DNA of 64,000 bases. Origin: Stutzerimonas azotifigens DSM 17556 (GTDB lineage: Bacteria; Pseudomonadota; Gammaproteobacteria; Pseudomonadales; Pseudomonadaceae). This document shows positions 1 to 9,231 of the stretch, piece by piece; position 1 is the first letter of the stretch, and each line of letters starts with the position of its first letter. The notes beneath the pieces were generated by a model. That model saw nothing but the letters and a program-made list of their open reading frames with translations, was not told the origin of the DNA and searched no databases. The position numbers and the translations under genes are program-made. The stretch spans positions 102,417-166,416 of the forward strand of contig NZ_AUDU01000028.1 of NCBI RefSeq assembly GCF_000425625.1, read 5' to 3'.

Positions 1-887
<887 letters not shown>

Positions 888-895
888 GCGCTGCC

Positions 896-919
896 GGCCC
901 GGGCCTCGGCGCCCGGGCC
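896..919 (+). terminator. GC hairpin after dctP
   Basis: An 8-bp inverted repeat (GGCCCGGG / CCCGGGCC, extended by one C-G pair) begins nine bases after the dctP stop. There is no long T tract, only GTTCGTTCG, so it may be a weak terminator or a 3'-end stabilising structure. Confidence 0.5.
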
Positions 920-1158
920 GTTCGTTCGAGTCCCGCCGGGCCAGCGAATGGCGTGGGCCTGGCACCCGTATACGTTGGCCGAGGTTCGGTGGTCTCCCCC
1001 TCTGGGTACCGGCCTGCGCCGGTACGACAGGTGGGAGTGAGACTGGGGGTTCGTGCCTTGGTCCGGCCCGGTCATGGCTGCGCCCCAACGCCCCGTTTCA
1101 GCACGGACGAGCACCGAAACGCCTGTTCCCGTCGCCCGATGCAGGCCGGGGCCCAGGT

Positions 1159-1361
1159 CAATGCTGTTCACTTAAGTGATGGACCCTTGGCCTCGGGCAG
1201 GCCTACGGCCTGCATCGCCGCGAGGGCGCGCCTCCCACGGGGATGTGATGGATGCCGCGAGCCCGTAGGAACCGGCGCAGCCTCCCGCAGGGCTCGGCGG
1301 GCAGCTCCGCTTTTGTGGGAGGCCCGACCTCGGGGCGAGCTTGCCTAAGTGAACGGCATTA
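1159..1361. mobile_element. MITE-like element with terminal inverted repeats and an 11-bp direct repeat
   Basis: The 15-bp ends AATGCTGTTCACTTA (1160-1174) and TAAGTGAACGGCATT (1346-1360) are inverted repeats with one mismatch. The identical 11-mer GGGGCCCAGGT lies one base outside each end (1148-1158 and 1362-1372), as expected for a target-site duplication. The interior carries two REP-like cores in opposite orientation (about 1214-1237 on minus and 1315-1340 on plus) and no credible gene. It looks like a non-autonomous element or a BIME carried by one. The rest of the 888-1702 spacer holds a 16-bp repeat at 1007-1022 and the betT upstream region; I see no gene in it. Confidence 0.55.
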
Positions 1362-1702
1362 GGGGCCCAGGTGGCTTGCAGGGGGATGGCGCTGGCAGTG
1401 AGGGGAAGGCTGCCGCGGCGCTGGCGCAGTTCCGGCCATCGCCGCTCCCAGCGTGCGCGATTCGAGCCGATCGTCGGCGAACACGCGGCTGAACTTTGAC
1501 CGCGCGCCAGGGCCCTAACCATCGTTCGCATGACCATTTTTTCTGCGCCAGACCAGTTGTCCAACGCGCTCTTCGCCAGGGATCCAGGCGCGAGGCACGC
1601 CCGAGCACCAACCGGTACAGTCGCCATTAGACTGCCATCAGTGTTAGGCTGTGCCGTTCGCCACAGGCGCCCCCCTCGAATCGCAAGAAACAGGAGAGCT
1701 GC

Positions 1703-3673
1703 ATGCAGGCCGGACAGCCATCCCCGCCGACCCTCAATCCGCCCGTTTTCTACGGGTCCGCCATCATCATCCTCGCCCTGGTGCTCTACAGCGCGCTGCT
1801 GCCGGACCAGGCCCAGGCCCTGTTCAGTGACCTGCAGACCTGGATCATCGCCAACGTCAGCTGGTTCTACATTCTGGCCGTCGCGATCATCCTGCTGACC
1901 GTGGTGCTGCTTGCCCTGACCCGCTACGGCGACATCAAGCTCGGCCCCGATCACAGCGAGCCGGACTACAACAACACCACCTGGTTCGCCATGCTGTTTT
2001 CCGCCGGCATGGGCATCGGCCTGATGTTCTTCGGCGTCGCCGAGCCGGTGATGCATTTTCTCGACCCGCCCACCGGCACCGGCGGTACCGTCGCGGCCGC
2101 CCGCGAGGCGATGAACGTCACCTTCTTCCATTGGGGCCTGCACGCCTGGGCGATCTACGCCATCGTCGCGCTGGTGCTGGCCTATTTCAGCTATCGCCAG
2201 GGCCTGCCGCTGACGCTGCGCTCGGCGCTCTACCCACTGATCGGCGAACGCATCCATGGCCCGATCGGCCACGCGGTGGACATGTTCGCCGTCATCAGCA
2301 CGGTGCTCGGCGTCGCCACCTCGCTCGGCTTCGGCGTCACCCAGATCAACACCGGCCTGAACCATCTCTACGGCGTGCCGATCTCGGCGCCGGTGCAGAT
2401 CGCCCTGATCATCGGCACCACCGCGCTGGCGACCCTGTCGGTGGTGACCGGGCTGGACAAGGGCGTGCGCCGCCTGTCCGAGCTCAACCTGTCGCTCGGC
2501 CTGCTGCTGATGGCACTGGTGCTGATCGTCGGGCCGACGGTGTTCATCCTGCAGACCTTCGTGCAGAACACCGGCAACTACCTGTCGGACCTGGTGAACA
2601 AGACCTTCAACCTCTACGCCTACGAGCCGAACGACTGGATCGGCGGCTGGACCCTGTTCTACTGGGGCTGGTGGCTGGCCTGGTCGCCCTTCGTCGGCCT
2701 GTTCATCGCGCGCATCTCGCGCGGGCGCACCATCCGCGAATTCGTCACCGGCGTGCTGCTGGTACCGGCCGGCTTCACGCTGCTGTGGATGACCGTGTTC
2801 GGCGACGCGGCGATCCACATGATCATGATCGAGCAGATCACCGACCTCGGCGCCGCCGTCTCCCAGGACAGCTCGCTGGCGCTGTTCGCCTTCCTCGAGC
2901 ACTTCCCCTTCGCCTCGGCGCTGTCGGTGGTGGCGATCCTGATGGTGGTGGTGTTCTTCGTCACCTCGGCCGACTCCGGCGCGCTGGTGGTCGACCTGCT
3001 GGCTTCCGGCGGGCGCGAGCCGACCCCGGTGTGGCAGCGGGTGTTCTGGGCGTCGTCGATGGGCGTCGTGGCCATCGCGCTGCTGCTGGCCGACGGCCTG
3101 ACCGCCTTGCAGACCGCGACCATCGCCAGCGCCCTGCCCTTCACCCTCGTCCTGCTGCTGTCGATGTGGGGGCTGATCAAGGCGCTGCGGCTGGATGCCA
3201 CCAAGCGCGACCTGCGCTACCTGGCGCCGAACATCTCCCCCAGCGCACCGAGCGCGACCGGCGGCTGGCAGCGCCGGCTGCACAACCTGGTGCGATTCCC
3301 GCAGCGCCCGGAAGTGGCGCGCTTCCTCGACGAGGTGGCGCAACCGGCCTGCGAGGCGGTGCAGAAGGAACTGAACGAGGAAGGCTTCGAGACCCAGGTG
3401 ACGCGCGGCGAGGACGGCCGCGTACGGCTGGAGATCACCCACGAGGGCGAGGTCGACTTCGTCTACGAGGTGCGCCCACGCCCCTACGACCGGCCGAGCT
3501 ACGCACCCGACGGCACCGAGCAGCAGCCGGACGAGCAGTACTACCGCGCCGAGGTGTACCTGAAGGAAGGCGGCCAGAACTACGACCTGATGGGCTGGCG
3601 CCGCGACGAGGTGATCGGCGACATCCTCGACCAGTACGAGAAGCACCTGCACTTCCTGCACCTGGTGCGCTGA
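1703..3673 (+). CDS. betT: BCCT family choline/glycine betaine transporter (BetT type)
   Basis: Inner-membrane transporter of the betaine/choline/carnitine family, probably proton-coupled choline or betaine uptake for osmoprotection. The 656-residue protein has about 12 membrane segments. It has the glycine-rich AGMGIGLMFFG at about 101-111, and the signature WTLFYWGWWLAWSPF at about 314 with all tryptophans of the aromatic box. A long soluble C-terminal tail (after about 510) is typical of BetT-like osmosensing members. The ATG at 1703 follows a good AGGAG-type site (1691-1698). Homologous roughly 110-bp repeats lie on both sides of this gene and its small downstream neighbour. Substrate is inferred from family. 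Confidence 0.9.
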   Translation: MQAGQPSPPTLNPPVFYGSAIIILALVLYSALLPDQAQALFSDLQTWIIANVSWFYILAVAIILLTVVLLALTRYGDIKLGPDHSEPDYNNTTWFAMLFSAGMGIGLMFFGVAEPVMHFLDPPTGTGGTVAAAREAMNVTFFHWGLHAWAIYAIVALVLAYFSYRQGLPLTLRSALYPLIGERIHGPIGHAVDMFAVISTVLGVATSLGFGVTQINTGLNHLYGVPISAPVQIALIIGTTALATLSVVTGLDKGVRRLSELNLSLGLLLMALVLIVGPTVFILQTFVQNTGNYLSDLVNKTFNLYAYEPNDWIGGWTLFYWGWWLAWSPFVGLFIARISRGRTIREFVTGVLLVPAGFTLLWMTVFGDAAIHMIMIEQITDLGAAVSQDSSLALFAFLEHFPFASALSVVAILMVVVFFVTSADSGALVVDLLASGGREPTPVWQRVFWASSMGVVAIALLLADGLTALQTATIASALPFTLVLLLSMWGLIKALRLDATKRDLRYLAPNISPSAPSATGGWQRRLHNLVRFPQRPEVARFLDEVAQPACEAVQKELNEEGFETQVTRGEDGRVRLEITHEGEVDFVYEVRPRPYDRPSYAPDGTEQQPDEQYYRAEVYLKEGGQNYDLMGWRRDEVIGDILDQYEKHLHFLHLVR

Positions 3674-3770
3674 GCCAGCCGACCACCCGACGGCCGGCCG
3701 CATGCCGGTCGAACGGGTGGTGCCGGGCTCGCTCGAACGCTGACAAGCCCCACGTTTGAGGAGGTGCCGG

Positions 3771-3923
3771 ATGAAACAGCCGACCGAGGGCGAGCGCGTG
3801 ACGCCGATCAACACGCCCGAGGACATCGAGGACGCCACCACGCCGGACCTCGAGGACGATGCGTACACCGGTCCGGAAACGCTCCCGGAAGACCCGGCGG
3901 TCAACAGCGACGATCAGCGCTGA
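3771..3923 (+). CDS. Small acidic protein, 50 residues
   Basis: Unrecognised small protein, strongly acidic, rich in Pro/Asp/Glu/Thr and predicted to be disordered. The ATG at 3771 sits behind an almost perfect ribosome-binding site (GAGGAGGTG, about 3758-3766). Its C-terminal half contains DLEDDAYTGPETLPEDP, which closely resembles DLESDGKNAREPEALPDD in the small protein at 5712-5840; the shared core is DLExD followed by PExLPxD. It lies 97 bp after the BCCT transporter gene on the same strand. The strong Shine-Dalgarno and the paralogue make a real gene likely; function unknown. Confidence 0.7.
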   Translation: MKQPTEGERVTPINTPEDIEDATTPDLEDDAYTGPETLPEDPAVNSDDQR

Positions 3924-3940
3924 GAACCCACCGACCGTGC

Positions 3941-4176
3941 AGCCGTAGGGTGGGCCGGGCGGCGTTCCGCTTCAACCCACCAGAGGCCGAACGCCCCGTG
4001 CCCGGTGGGCTGGAGCGCAGCGCCGCTCCGGCGTTGGATCCATTCGCGACCAAGGTCGCTCCTACAACCGGGATGGGCTGAATGCCGCAAGCCCGTCGGG
4101 AACGGGCGCGGCCTCCCACGGCTTCGCGCGACCGAAAGCATTTGTGGGAGCCCGCCCCCGGGGCGATCGCTTTGCC
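3941..4176. repeat. Cluster of REP-type intergenic repeats
   Basis: Three known-style Pseudomonas repeat modules are packed here. A GTAGGGTGGGCCGGGCGGCG block (from 3945) recurs near 47783. A REP palindrome lies at 4040-4064 (reverse strand reads GTAGGAGCGACCTTGGTCGC). A block of about 110 bp at 4067-4176 aligns with 1237-1345: both contain ATGCCGC(A/G)AGCCCGT and TTTGTGGGAG with CGGGGCGA. No coding sequence is seen between 3924 and 4211. Confidence 0.75.
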
Positions 4177-4211
4177 GGACAGTCGCCACCCCGGGCGCCT
4201 GTCCGAACGAC

Positions 4212-5579
4212 TCACAGCAGGATCAGCCCCAGTACCCACACGGTGATCATGCCGGCGATGCCCTGGATCAGGGTCGCCAGGGTCTGTGCGCGGTAGGCGG
4301 TGGCCACTTTCATCCGGCTGAACTGGCTGACCACCCAGAAGTAGCTGTCGTTGGCGTGCGAGACCGTCATCGCGCCCGCGCCGATGGCCATCACGGTGAG
4401 CACCCGGCCCATTTCGCTGTCCAGCCCGAGGCTCGGCAGCAGCGGCGCGACCATCGCCGAGGTGGTCACCAGCGACACCGTCGAGGAGCCCTGCGCGGTC
4501 TTCAGCGCGGCGGCGACCAGGAACGGCATGAACAGCCCGATGCCCAGCGTCGACAGGCTCTGACCGAGGTAGTCGGTCAGCGGCGAGGCCTTGAGCACCG
4601 CGCCGAAGGCGCCGCCGGCGCCGGTGATCAGCAGGATCGGCGCCGCCGCGACGATGCCGTCGGCGATGTGGTCATGGAACTGCTGCCGCTTGTTCTCGCC
4701 CTTGAGCAGCGTGCAGGCCAGCGCCAGGCCGACCAGCAGCGCGGCGACCGGCTGGCCGAGGAAGCCGAGCAGGGTGAACAGCAGGCCATCGCCCAGCGGG
4801 CGGGTCGGGAAGGCCGCGATCGAGCCGAGGCAGATCAGCGCGATGGGCACGAAGATCGGTGCGAACGCCTGCCAGGCCCCCGGCAGTTGGCCGTAGGAGC
4901 GCTTGAGGGTCTCGAAGTCCTCGTTCTTGGCCAGCAGTTCGCTCGGCGCCTCCTCCAGCAGCTCGGCGTCGTCCTGGCGCAGGAAGCGGTTGGCCCAGAG
5001 CATGCCGGCCAGCGCGGTGACCAGCGCGACCAGCAGTCCGACGCCGATGACCAGGCCGAGGTTCTGCTCGAGCCCGAGGTTGCCGGCCGCGGCGATCGGC
5101 CCCGGCGTCGGCGGGACGAAGGTGTGGGTGGCGTACAGGCCGGTGGCCAGGGCCACGCTCATGGCGACCACCGAGACCTTCATCCGTGCGGCCAGGGCGT
5201 TCTTCAGCGAGTTCAGGATCACGTAGCCGGAATCGCAGAACACCGGGATCGACACCAGGTAGCCGATGATGGTCAGCGTCAGCGTGGGAAAACGCTCGCC
5301 GAGCAGGCGGATGACGCTCTCGGCCATGGTGATGGCCGCCCCGCTGCGCTCGAGGATCACCCCGATGATGGTGCCGAGCACGATGACGATGCCGATGTAG
5401 CCGAGGATGCCACCGAAGCCGGTGGCCACGGTCTTGAGGATGTCCGCCGACGGCAGGCCGTAGGCGAAGCCGGCGAGGAGCGCGGCGAGCAGCAGGGCGA
5501 GGAAGGGATGCAGCTTCAGCCAGGTGGTCGCCAGCACGATGAAGGCGACCAACGCCAGCAGGATCAGAACGAGGCTCAT
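4212..5579 (-). CDS. GntP family gluconate/glycerate-type permease
   Basis: Inner-membrane proton symporter of the GntP family, importing gluconate, glycerate or a related sugar acid. The 455-residue protein starts MSLVLILLALVAFIVLATTW, has about 12-14 membrane segments, and shows family landmarks SIPVFCDSGYVIL (about 143), FVPPTPGPIAAAG (about 180), and the C-terminal VSHANDSYFWVVSQFS. The start at 5579 is chosen because AAGGAG lies just upstream and the length fits the family. A longer in-frame extension to 5885 would overlap the opposing small gene at 5712-5840 and is not credible. No kinase or regulator gene accompanies it, so the substrate is open. Confidence 0.88.
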   Translation of the reverse strand: MSLVLILLALVAFIVLATTWLKLHPFLALLLAALLAGFAYGLPSADILKTVATGFGGILGYIGIVIVLGTIIGVILERSGAAITMAESVIRLLGERFPTLTLTIIGYLVSIPVFCDSGYVILNSLKNALAARMKVSVVAMSVALATGLYATHTFVPPTPGPIAAAGNLGLEQNLGLVIGVGLLVALVTALAGMLWANRFLRQDDAELLEEAPSELLAKNEDFETLKRSYGQLPGAWQAFAPIFVPIALICLGSIAAFPTRPLGDGLLFTLLGFLGQPVAALLVGLALACTLLKGENKRQQFHDHIADGIVAAAPILLITGAGGAFGAVLKASPLTDYLGQSLSTLGIGLFMPFLVAAALKTAQGSSTVSLVTTSAMVAPLLPSLGLDSEMGRVLTVMAIGAGAMTVSHANDSYFWVVSQFSRMKVATAYRAQTLATLIQGIAGMITVWVLGLILL

Positions 5580-5711
5580 GTCGAGCTCCTTGTCGTTGTG
5601 GGACAGCCGCGCGGGCGAGACACGAGCCGACCGGCTCGACACTGGCCCCGGGCTGCGACGAACGATACGCCACGCCCGGGCTCGAACGGAAGAAGCCACC
5701 GGAGCCAGGCC

Positions 5712-5840
5712 ATGAACCCGAACGCAGAGCCCACCGACCAAGACCCGCTCGACAGCCCCGACGACCTCGAAAGCGACGGCAAGAACGCCAGGGAGCCGGA
5801 GGCGCTGCCGGACGACGCCGAGGCCGACGGCAACGACTGA
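5712..5840 (+). CDS. Small acidic protein, 42 residues, related to the 3771 protein
   Basis: Unrecognised small acidic protein, over one third Asp/Glu and predicted to be disordered. GGAG at 5701-5704 is spaced seven bases from the ATG. The C-terminal half (DLESDGKNAREPEALPDD) matches the 50-residue protein at 3771-3923, sharing DLExD and PExLPxD. It is divergent from the GntP gene and lies 138 bp upstream of the second BCCT transporter on the same strand. The paired occurrence next to BCCT genes suggests a link to osmotic or transporter physiology, but that is inference. Confidence 0.6.
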   Translation: MNPNAEPTDQDPLDSPDDLESDGKNAREPEALPDDAEADGND

Positions 5841-5978
5841 CCCGCCCCAGTCCGCCCCCGGCGCCGGCAGGGCCGCCGCCGTCAAATCCGACGAAGTCTT
5901 TTCGCCGCCCGCGAGTCTATGAAAGGAGCCGGTGGCCTGGAGGCCGCTTCATCCAACAACCCACCGAGAGCCGTGCGC

Positions 5979-8045
5979 ATGCCCCATACCGCGAAACTGC
6001 CCAGGGCCATCATCCTCGTGCCGGTGTTCGTCCCGGCGGTCGTCATCACCGTACTGCTGGTGGTCGGCACCATGAGCAACCCGCAGCTGGCGGGCGAACT
6101 GTTCGACGCGGTGCTGGCCTACATCACGCGCAGCTTCGGCTGGTTCTACATGCTGTCGGTGGCCTTCTTCCTGGTCTTCATCGTCGGCATCGCGCTGACC
6201 AAGTGGGGCAACATCAAGCTCGGCCCCGACCACGCCGAGCCGCAGTACAGCTTCCCGGCCTGGTTCGCCATGTTGTTCTCCGCCGGCTACGGCATCGCCC
6301 TGCTGTTTTTCGGGGTGGCCGAGCCGGTGCTGCACTATTCGACGCCGCCGGACGGCGCGCCGGAAACGGTGGACGCGGCCAAGCAGGCGATGCAGATCGC
6401 CTTCTTCCACTGGGGTTTCCACATCTGGGGCATCTTCGGCATCGTCGGCCTGGCGCTGGCGTACTTCTCCTTCCGCCACGGCCTGCCGCTGTCGCTGCGC
6501 TCGGCGCTCTACCCGCTGATCGGCGAGCGCATCCACGGGCCGATCGGGCACTGCGTCGACGTGCTGGTGATCCTCGGCACGCTGTTCGGCATCGCCACCA
6601 CGCTCGGGCTGTCGGTCACCCAGATCAACGCCGGCCTCAACTACCTGTGGGACGTGCCGGTCAGCGTCGGCGTGCAGATCATCGCCATCGTGGTGATCAC
6701 CGCCATGGCCGTCTGCTCGGTGGTCGCCGGGCTGGACAAGGGGGTGAAGAACCTCTCGCTGCTGAACATGGTGCTCGCCACGCTGCTGATGGCCTTCGTG
6801 CTGGTGGTCGGGCCGACCCTGTTCATCCTCGAGACCTTCCTGCAGAACACCGGCAGCTACCTGAACAACATCATCGAGCGCACCTTCAACCTTCAGGCCT
6901 ACAGCCGCAGCGACTGGATCGGCAACTGGACGCTGTTCATCTTTGGCTGGACCATCTCCTGGTCGCCCTTCGTCGGCCTGTTCATCGCCAAGATCAGCCG
7001 CGGGCGGACCATCCGCCAGTTCGTCTTCGGCGTGCTGATCGTGCCGACCCTGTTCACCTTCTTCTGGTTCTCGGTGTTCGGCGACACCGCGCTGCACCTG
7101 ATCATGGTCGAGGGCTACACCGAGCTCATCGCCGAAGTGCAGGCCGACCACGCCATCGCGCTGTTCCAGATGTTCGAGCTGCTGCCGCTGTCCTCGCTGG
7201 CCTCGGTGCTGGCGGTGCTGCTGATCGTCACCTTCTTCGTCACCTCGTCGGACTCCGGCTCGCTGGTGATCGACTCGATCGCCGCCGGCGGCGCCATCCA
7301 GACGCCGGTCTGGCAGCGGGTGTTCTGGGCCAGCATCGAAGGGGTGGTCGCCGCCGCCCTGCTGCTGGCCGGCGGGCTCAGCGCCCTGCAGACCATGGCC
7401 ATCACCAGCGGCCTGCCGTTCTGCGTGCTGATGATGCTCATGGCGCTGGGCATGTGGCGCGCGCTGGTGATCGAGGGGCACCAGCTGAGCCTGCAGAACC
7501 ACATGCAGAGCACCCGGCTGGCGAGCAACGCCGGCCTCGGGCTGTGGAAGAAGCGCCTGGCCGGGCTGGTGACCTTCCCCGACCGCGAGGCGGTGGAGAA
7601 TTTCATGGCCACCACCGTGCTGAAGGCCATGCGCCGCGTGCAGCGCGGCCTGCAGGAGCAGGACTGGCCAGCCGAGGTGCATGTCGACGAGGCCAACTCG
7701 CGGCTGTACCTGGAGGTCCAGCGCGAGGGACAGCTGGACTTCGTCTACGAGATCCGCCTGATGCAGTACGCCATGCCGGCGTTCGCCCAGCCGGCCAGCG
7801 CCGACGGCGACGCGCACTACTACCGCGCGGAGGTGTTCCTGCGCCGCGGCGGGCAGTCCTACGACGTCTATGGCTACGAGCAGCAGGACATCATCAGCGA
7901 CATACTCGACCAGTTCGAGAAGTACCTGCATTTCCTGCACATCTCGCCCGGCAGCCTGCCCTGGCGCATGGACGAACACGACGAACTGCTCAACACCGAG
8001 CCCGCTCCCGAAGGCGGCGACCAGGCCTCGCGTCCGGCGCCCTGA
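5979..8045 (+). CDS. BCCT family transporter with a diverged signature
   Basis: Second betaine/choline/carnitine-type transporter, 688 residues, about 12 membrane segments with a long C-terminal cytoplasmic domain. It resembles the protein at 1703-3673 throughout (for example ALYPLIGERIHGPIGH and the C-terminal DILDQFEKYLHFLH). Two family signatures are altered: the glycine-rich segment reads AGYGIALLFFG instead of AGMGIGLMFFG, and the aromatic-box segment reads WTLFIFGWTISWSPF instead of WTLFYWGWWLAWSPF. Substrate or coupling may therefore differ. The ATG at 5979 (preceded by GAGAG) aligns better with the paralogue than the in-frame ATG at 5919, which lacks a ribosome-binding site. Confidence 0.88.
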   Translation: MPHTAKLPRAIILVPVFVPAVVITVLLVVGTMSNPQLAGELFDAVLAYITRSFGWFYMLSVAFFLVFIVGIALTKWGNIKLGPDHAEPQYSFPAWFAMLFSAGYGIALLFFGVAEPVLHYSTPPDGAPETVDAAKQAMQIAFFHWGFHIWGIFGIVGLALAYFSFRHGLPLSLRSALYPLIGERIHGPIGHCVDVLVILGTLFGIATTLGLSVTQINAGLNYLWDVPVSVGVQIIAIVVITAMAVCSVVAGLDKGVKNLSLLNMVLATLLMAFVLVVGPTLFILETFLQNTGSYLNNIIERTFNLQAYSRSDWIGNWTLFIFGWTISWSPFVGLFIAKISRGRTIRQFVFGVLIVPTLFTFFWFSVFGDTALHLIMVEGYTELIAEVQADHAIALFQMFELLPLSSLASVLAVLLIVTFFVTSSDSGSLVIDSIAAGGAIQTPVWQRVFWASIEGVVAAALLLAGGLSALQTMAITSGLPFCVLMMLMALGMWRALVIEGHQLSLQNHMQSTRLASNAGLGLWKKRLAGLVTFPDREAVENFMATTVLKAMRRVQRGLQEQDWPAEVHVDEANSRLYLEVQREGQLDFVYEIRLMQYAMPAFAQPASADGDAHYYRAEVFLRRGGQSYDVYGYEQQDIISDILDQFEKYLHFLHISPGSLPWRMDEHDELLNTEPAPEGGDQASRPAP

Positions 8046-8200
8046 TTGCTCGATCCCGCCCCGGCCGCTCTGGCACGCGCCCGCCGATCCGACAGCCCGG
8101 CGCGACCGGCCGGTCAGCCGCCGAACCGCATGGCTCGCGGCTTGGCGCTCGCGCTCGCCCATGCTAGCTTTGCGCCTCGCCAGGAGGGCGAGCCGTGGCT

Positions 8201-8216
8201 GGGCATCCCGCTTGCA
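8201..8216 (+). promoter_or_regulatory. Candidate sigma-54 promoter upstream of amino-acid ABC operon
   Basis: GGGCATCCCGCTTGCA keeps the GG and GC dinucleotides at exact -24/-12 spacing and the TTGCA of the RpoN consensus, with two mismatches in the -24 half. It lies 225 bp before the ATPase start, implying a long leader. Near-identical 13-mers GCATGAAATCCGC (8214) and GCATGAAATTCGC (8261) lie just downstream. No gene is seen in 8046-8440. Confidence 0.35.
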
Positions 8217-8440
8217 TGAAATCCGCACGCAAACCCCAGGGTACCAGCCTTCCACAGGTCGCATGAAATTCGCCAGCGCAGCCGAGCGCAGCGGCTTCAC
8301 GGCCTGTCGTCGCCTGACGCTGGACGTACCGCCATGGGCTGCACCGGGCGCGCCGGTGTCGCCCGGCCGGGCATCTGGGCGATGACGATGCTCCCGGCCG
8401 AGCCCTGCTAATCTAGTCGAAGGTCAGAAGAGGTACGTCC

Positions 8441-9214
8441 ATGGCTGACGCCATGCCCGCATTGGAAATCCGCAACCTGCACAAGCGCTACGGCGCACTC
8501 GAGGTGCTCAAGGGCATCTCGCTGAGCGCCCGCGATGGCGACGTCATCTCCATCCTCGGCTCGTCCGGCTCGGGGAAATCGACCTTCCTGCGCTGCATCA
8601 ACCTGCTGGAAAACCCCAACGAGGGCGAGATCGTCGTCGCCGGCGAGCCGATGAAGCTCAAGCAGGCGCGCAGCGGCGAGCTGGTCGCCGCCGATGCCCG
8701 GCAGATCAACCGCATGCGCAGCGAAATCGGCTTCGTGTTCCAGAACTTCAACCTCTGGCCGCACATGACCGTGCTCGACAACATCATCGAGGCGCCGCGG
8801 CGCGTGCGCGGGCGCAGCAAGGCCGAGGCCACCGAGATGGCCGAGGCGCTGCTGGCCAAGGTGGGCATCGCCGACAAGCGCCACGCCTACCCGGCGCAGC
8901 TGTCCGGCGGCCAGCAGCAGCGCGCGGCCATCGCCCGGACGCTGGCCATGCAGCCCAAGGTCATCCTCTTCGACGAACCCACCTCGGCGCTCGACCCCGA
9001 GATGGTACAAGAAGTGCTTGCCGTCATCCGGTCACTGGCCGATGAGGGCCGCACCATGCTGCTTGTCACTCATGAGATGAACTTCGCCAAACAGGTTTCC
9101 AGCGAAGTGGTGTTCCTTCATCAGGGACAGGTGGAAGAGCAGGGAACGCCTGAACAGGTGTTTGACAACCCTCAGTCGGCGCGCTGCAAACAATTCATGT
9201 CAAGCCATCGATAA
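8441..9214 (+). CDS. Polar amino acid ABC transporter ATP-binding protein (HisP/GlnQ family)
   Basis: ATPase subunit of a polar amino-acid importer, energising uptake with the two permeases encoded downstream. The 257-residue protein has Walker [10 protein letters not shown] (about 46-54), Q-loop [10 protein letters not shown], signature [13 protein letters not shown], Walker [15 protein letters not shown] and switch His in LLVTHEMNF. The loop between Walker A and the Q-loop is long, as in HisP-type ATPases of basic amino-acid systems. AGAAGAGG precedes the ATG; a second in-frame ATG lies four codons on. It is first in an operon of ATPase, binding protein, permease, permease. Confidence 0.92.
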   Translation: MADAMPALEIRNLHKRYGALEVLKGISLSARDGDVISILGSSGSGKSTFLRCINLLENPNEGEIVVAGEPMKLKQARSGELVAADARQINRMRSEIGFVFQNFNLWPHMTVLDNIIEAPRRVRGRSKAEATEMAEALLAKVGIADKRHAYPAQLSGGQQQRAAIARTLAMQPKVILFDEPTSALDPEMVQEVLAVIRSLADEGRTMLLVTHEMNFAKQVSSEVVFLHQGQVEEQGTPEQVFDNPQSARCKQFMSSHR

Positions 9215-9231
9215 CGGAGCATCCAAAACTC

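Noticed and set aside
1172..3904. A 910-residue open frame on the minus strand across betT
   Set aside because: It is the antisense of a well-supported BCCT gene, is rich in low-complexity Gln/His/Arg, and has no family motif; high GC makes such shadow frames common here. The same holds for long antisense frames at 5949-8300, 43394-45697 and 57222-59324.
4212..5885. Longer GntP protein starting at 5885
   Set aside because: The extension is low-complexity, overlaps the opposing small acidic gene, and the Shine-Dalgarno and family-like start are at 5579.
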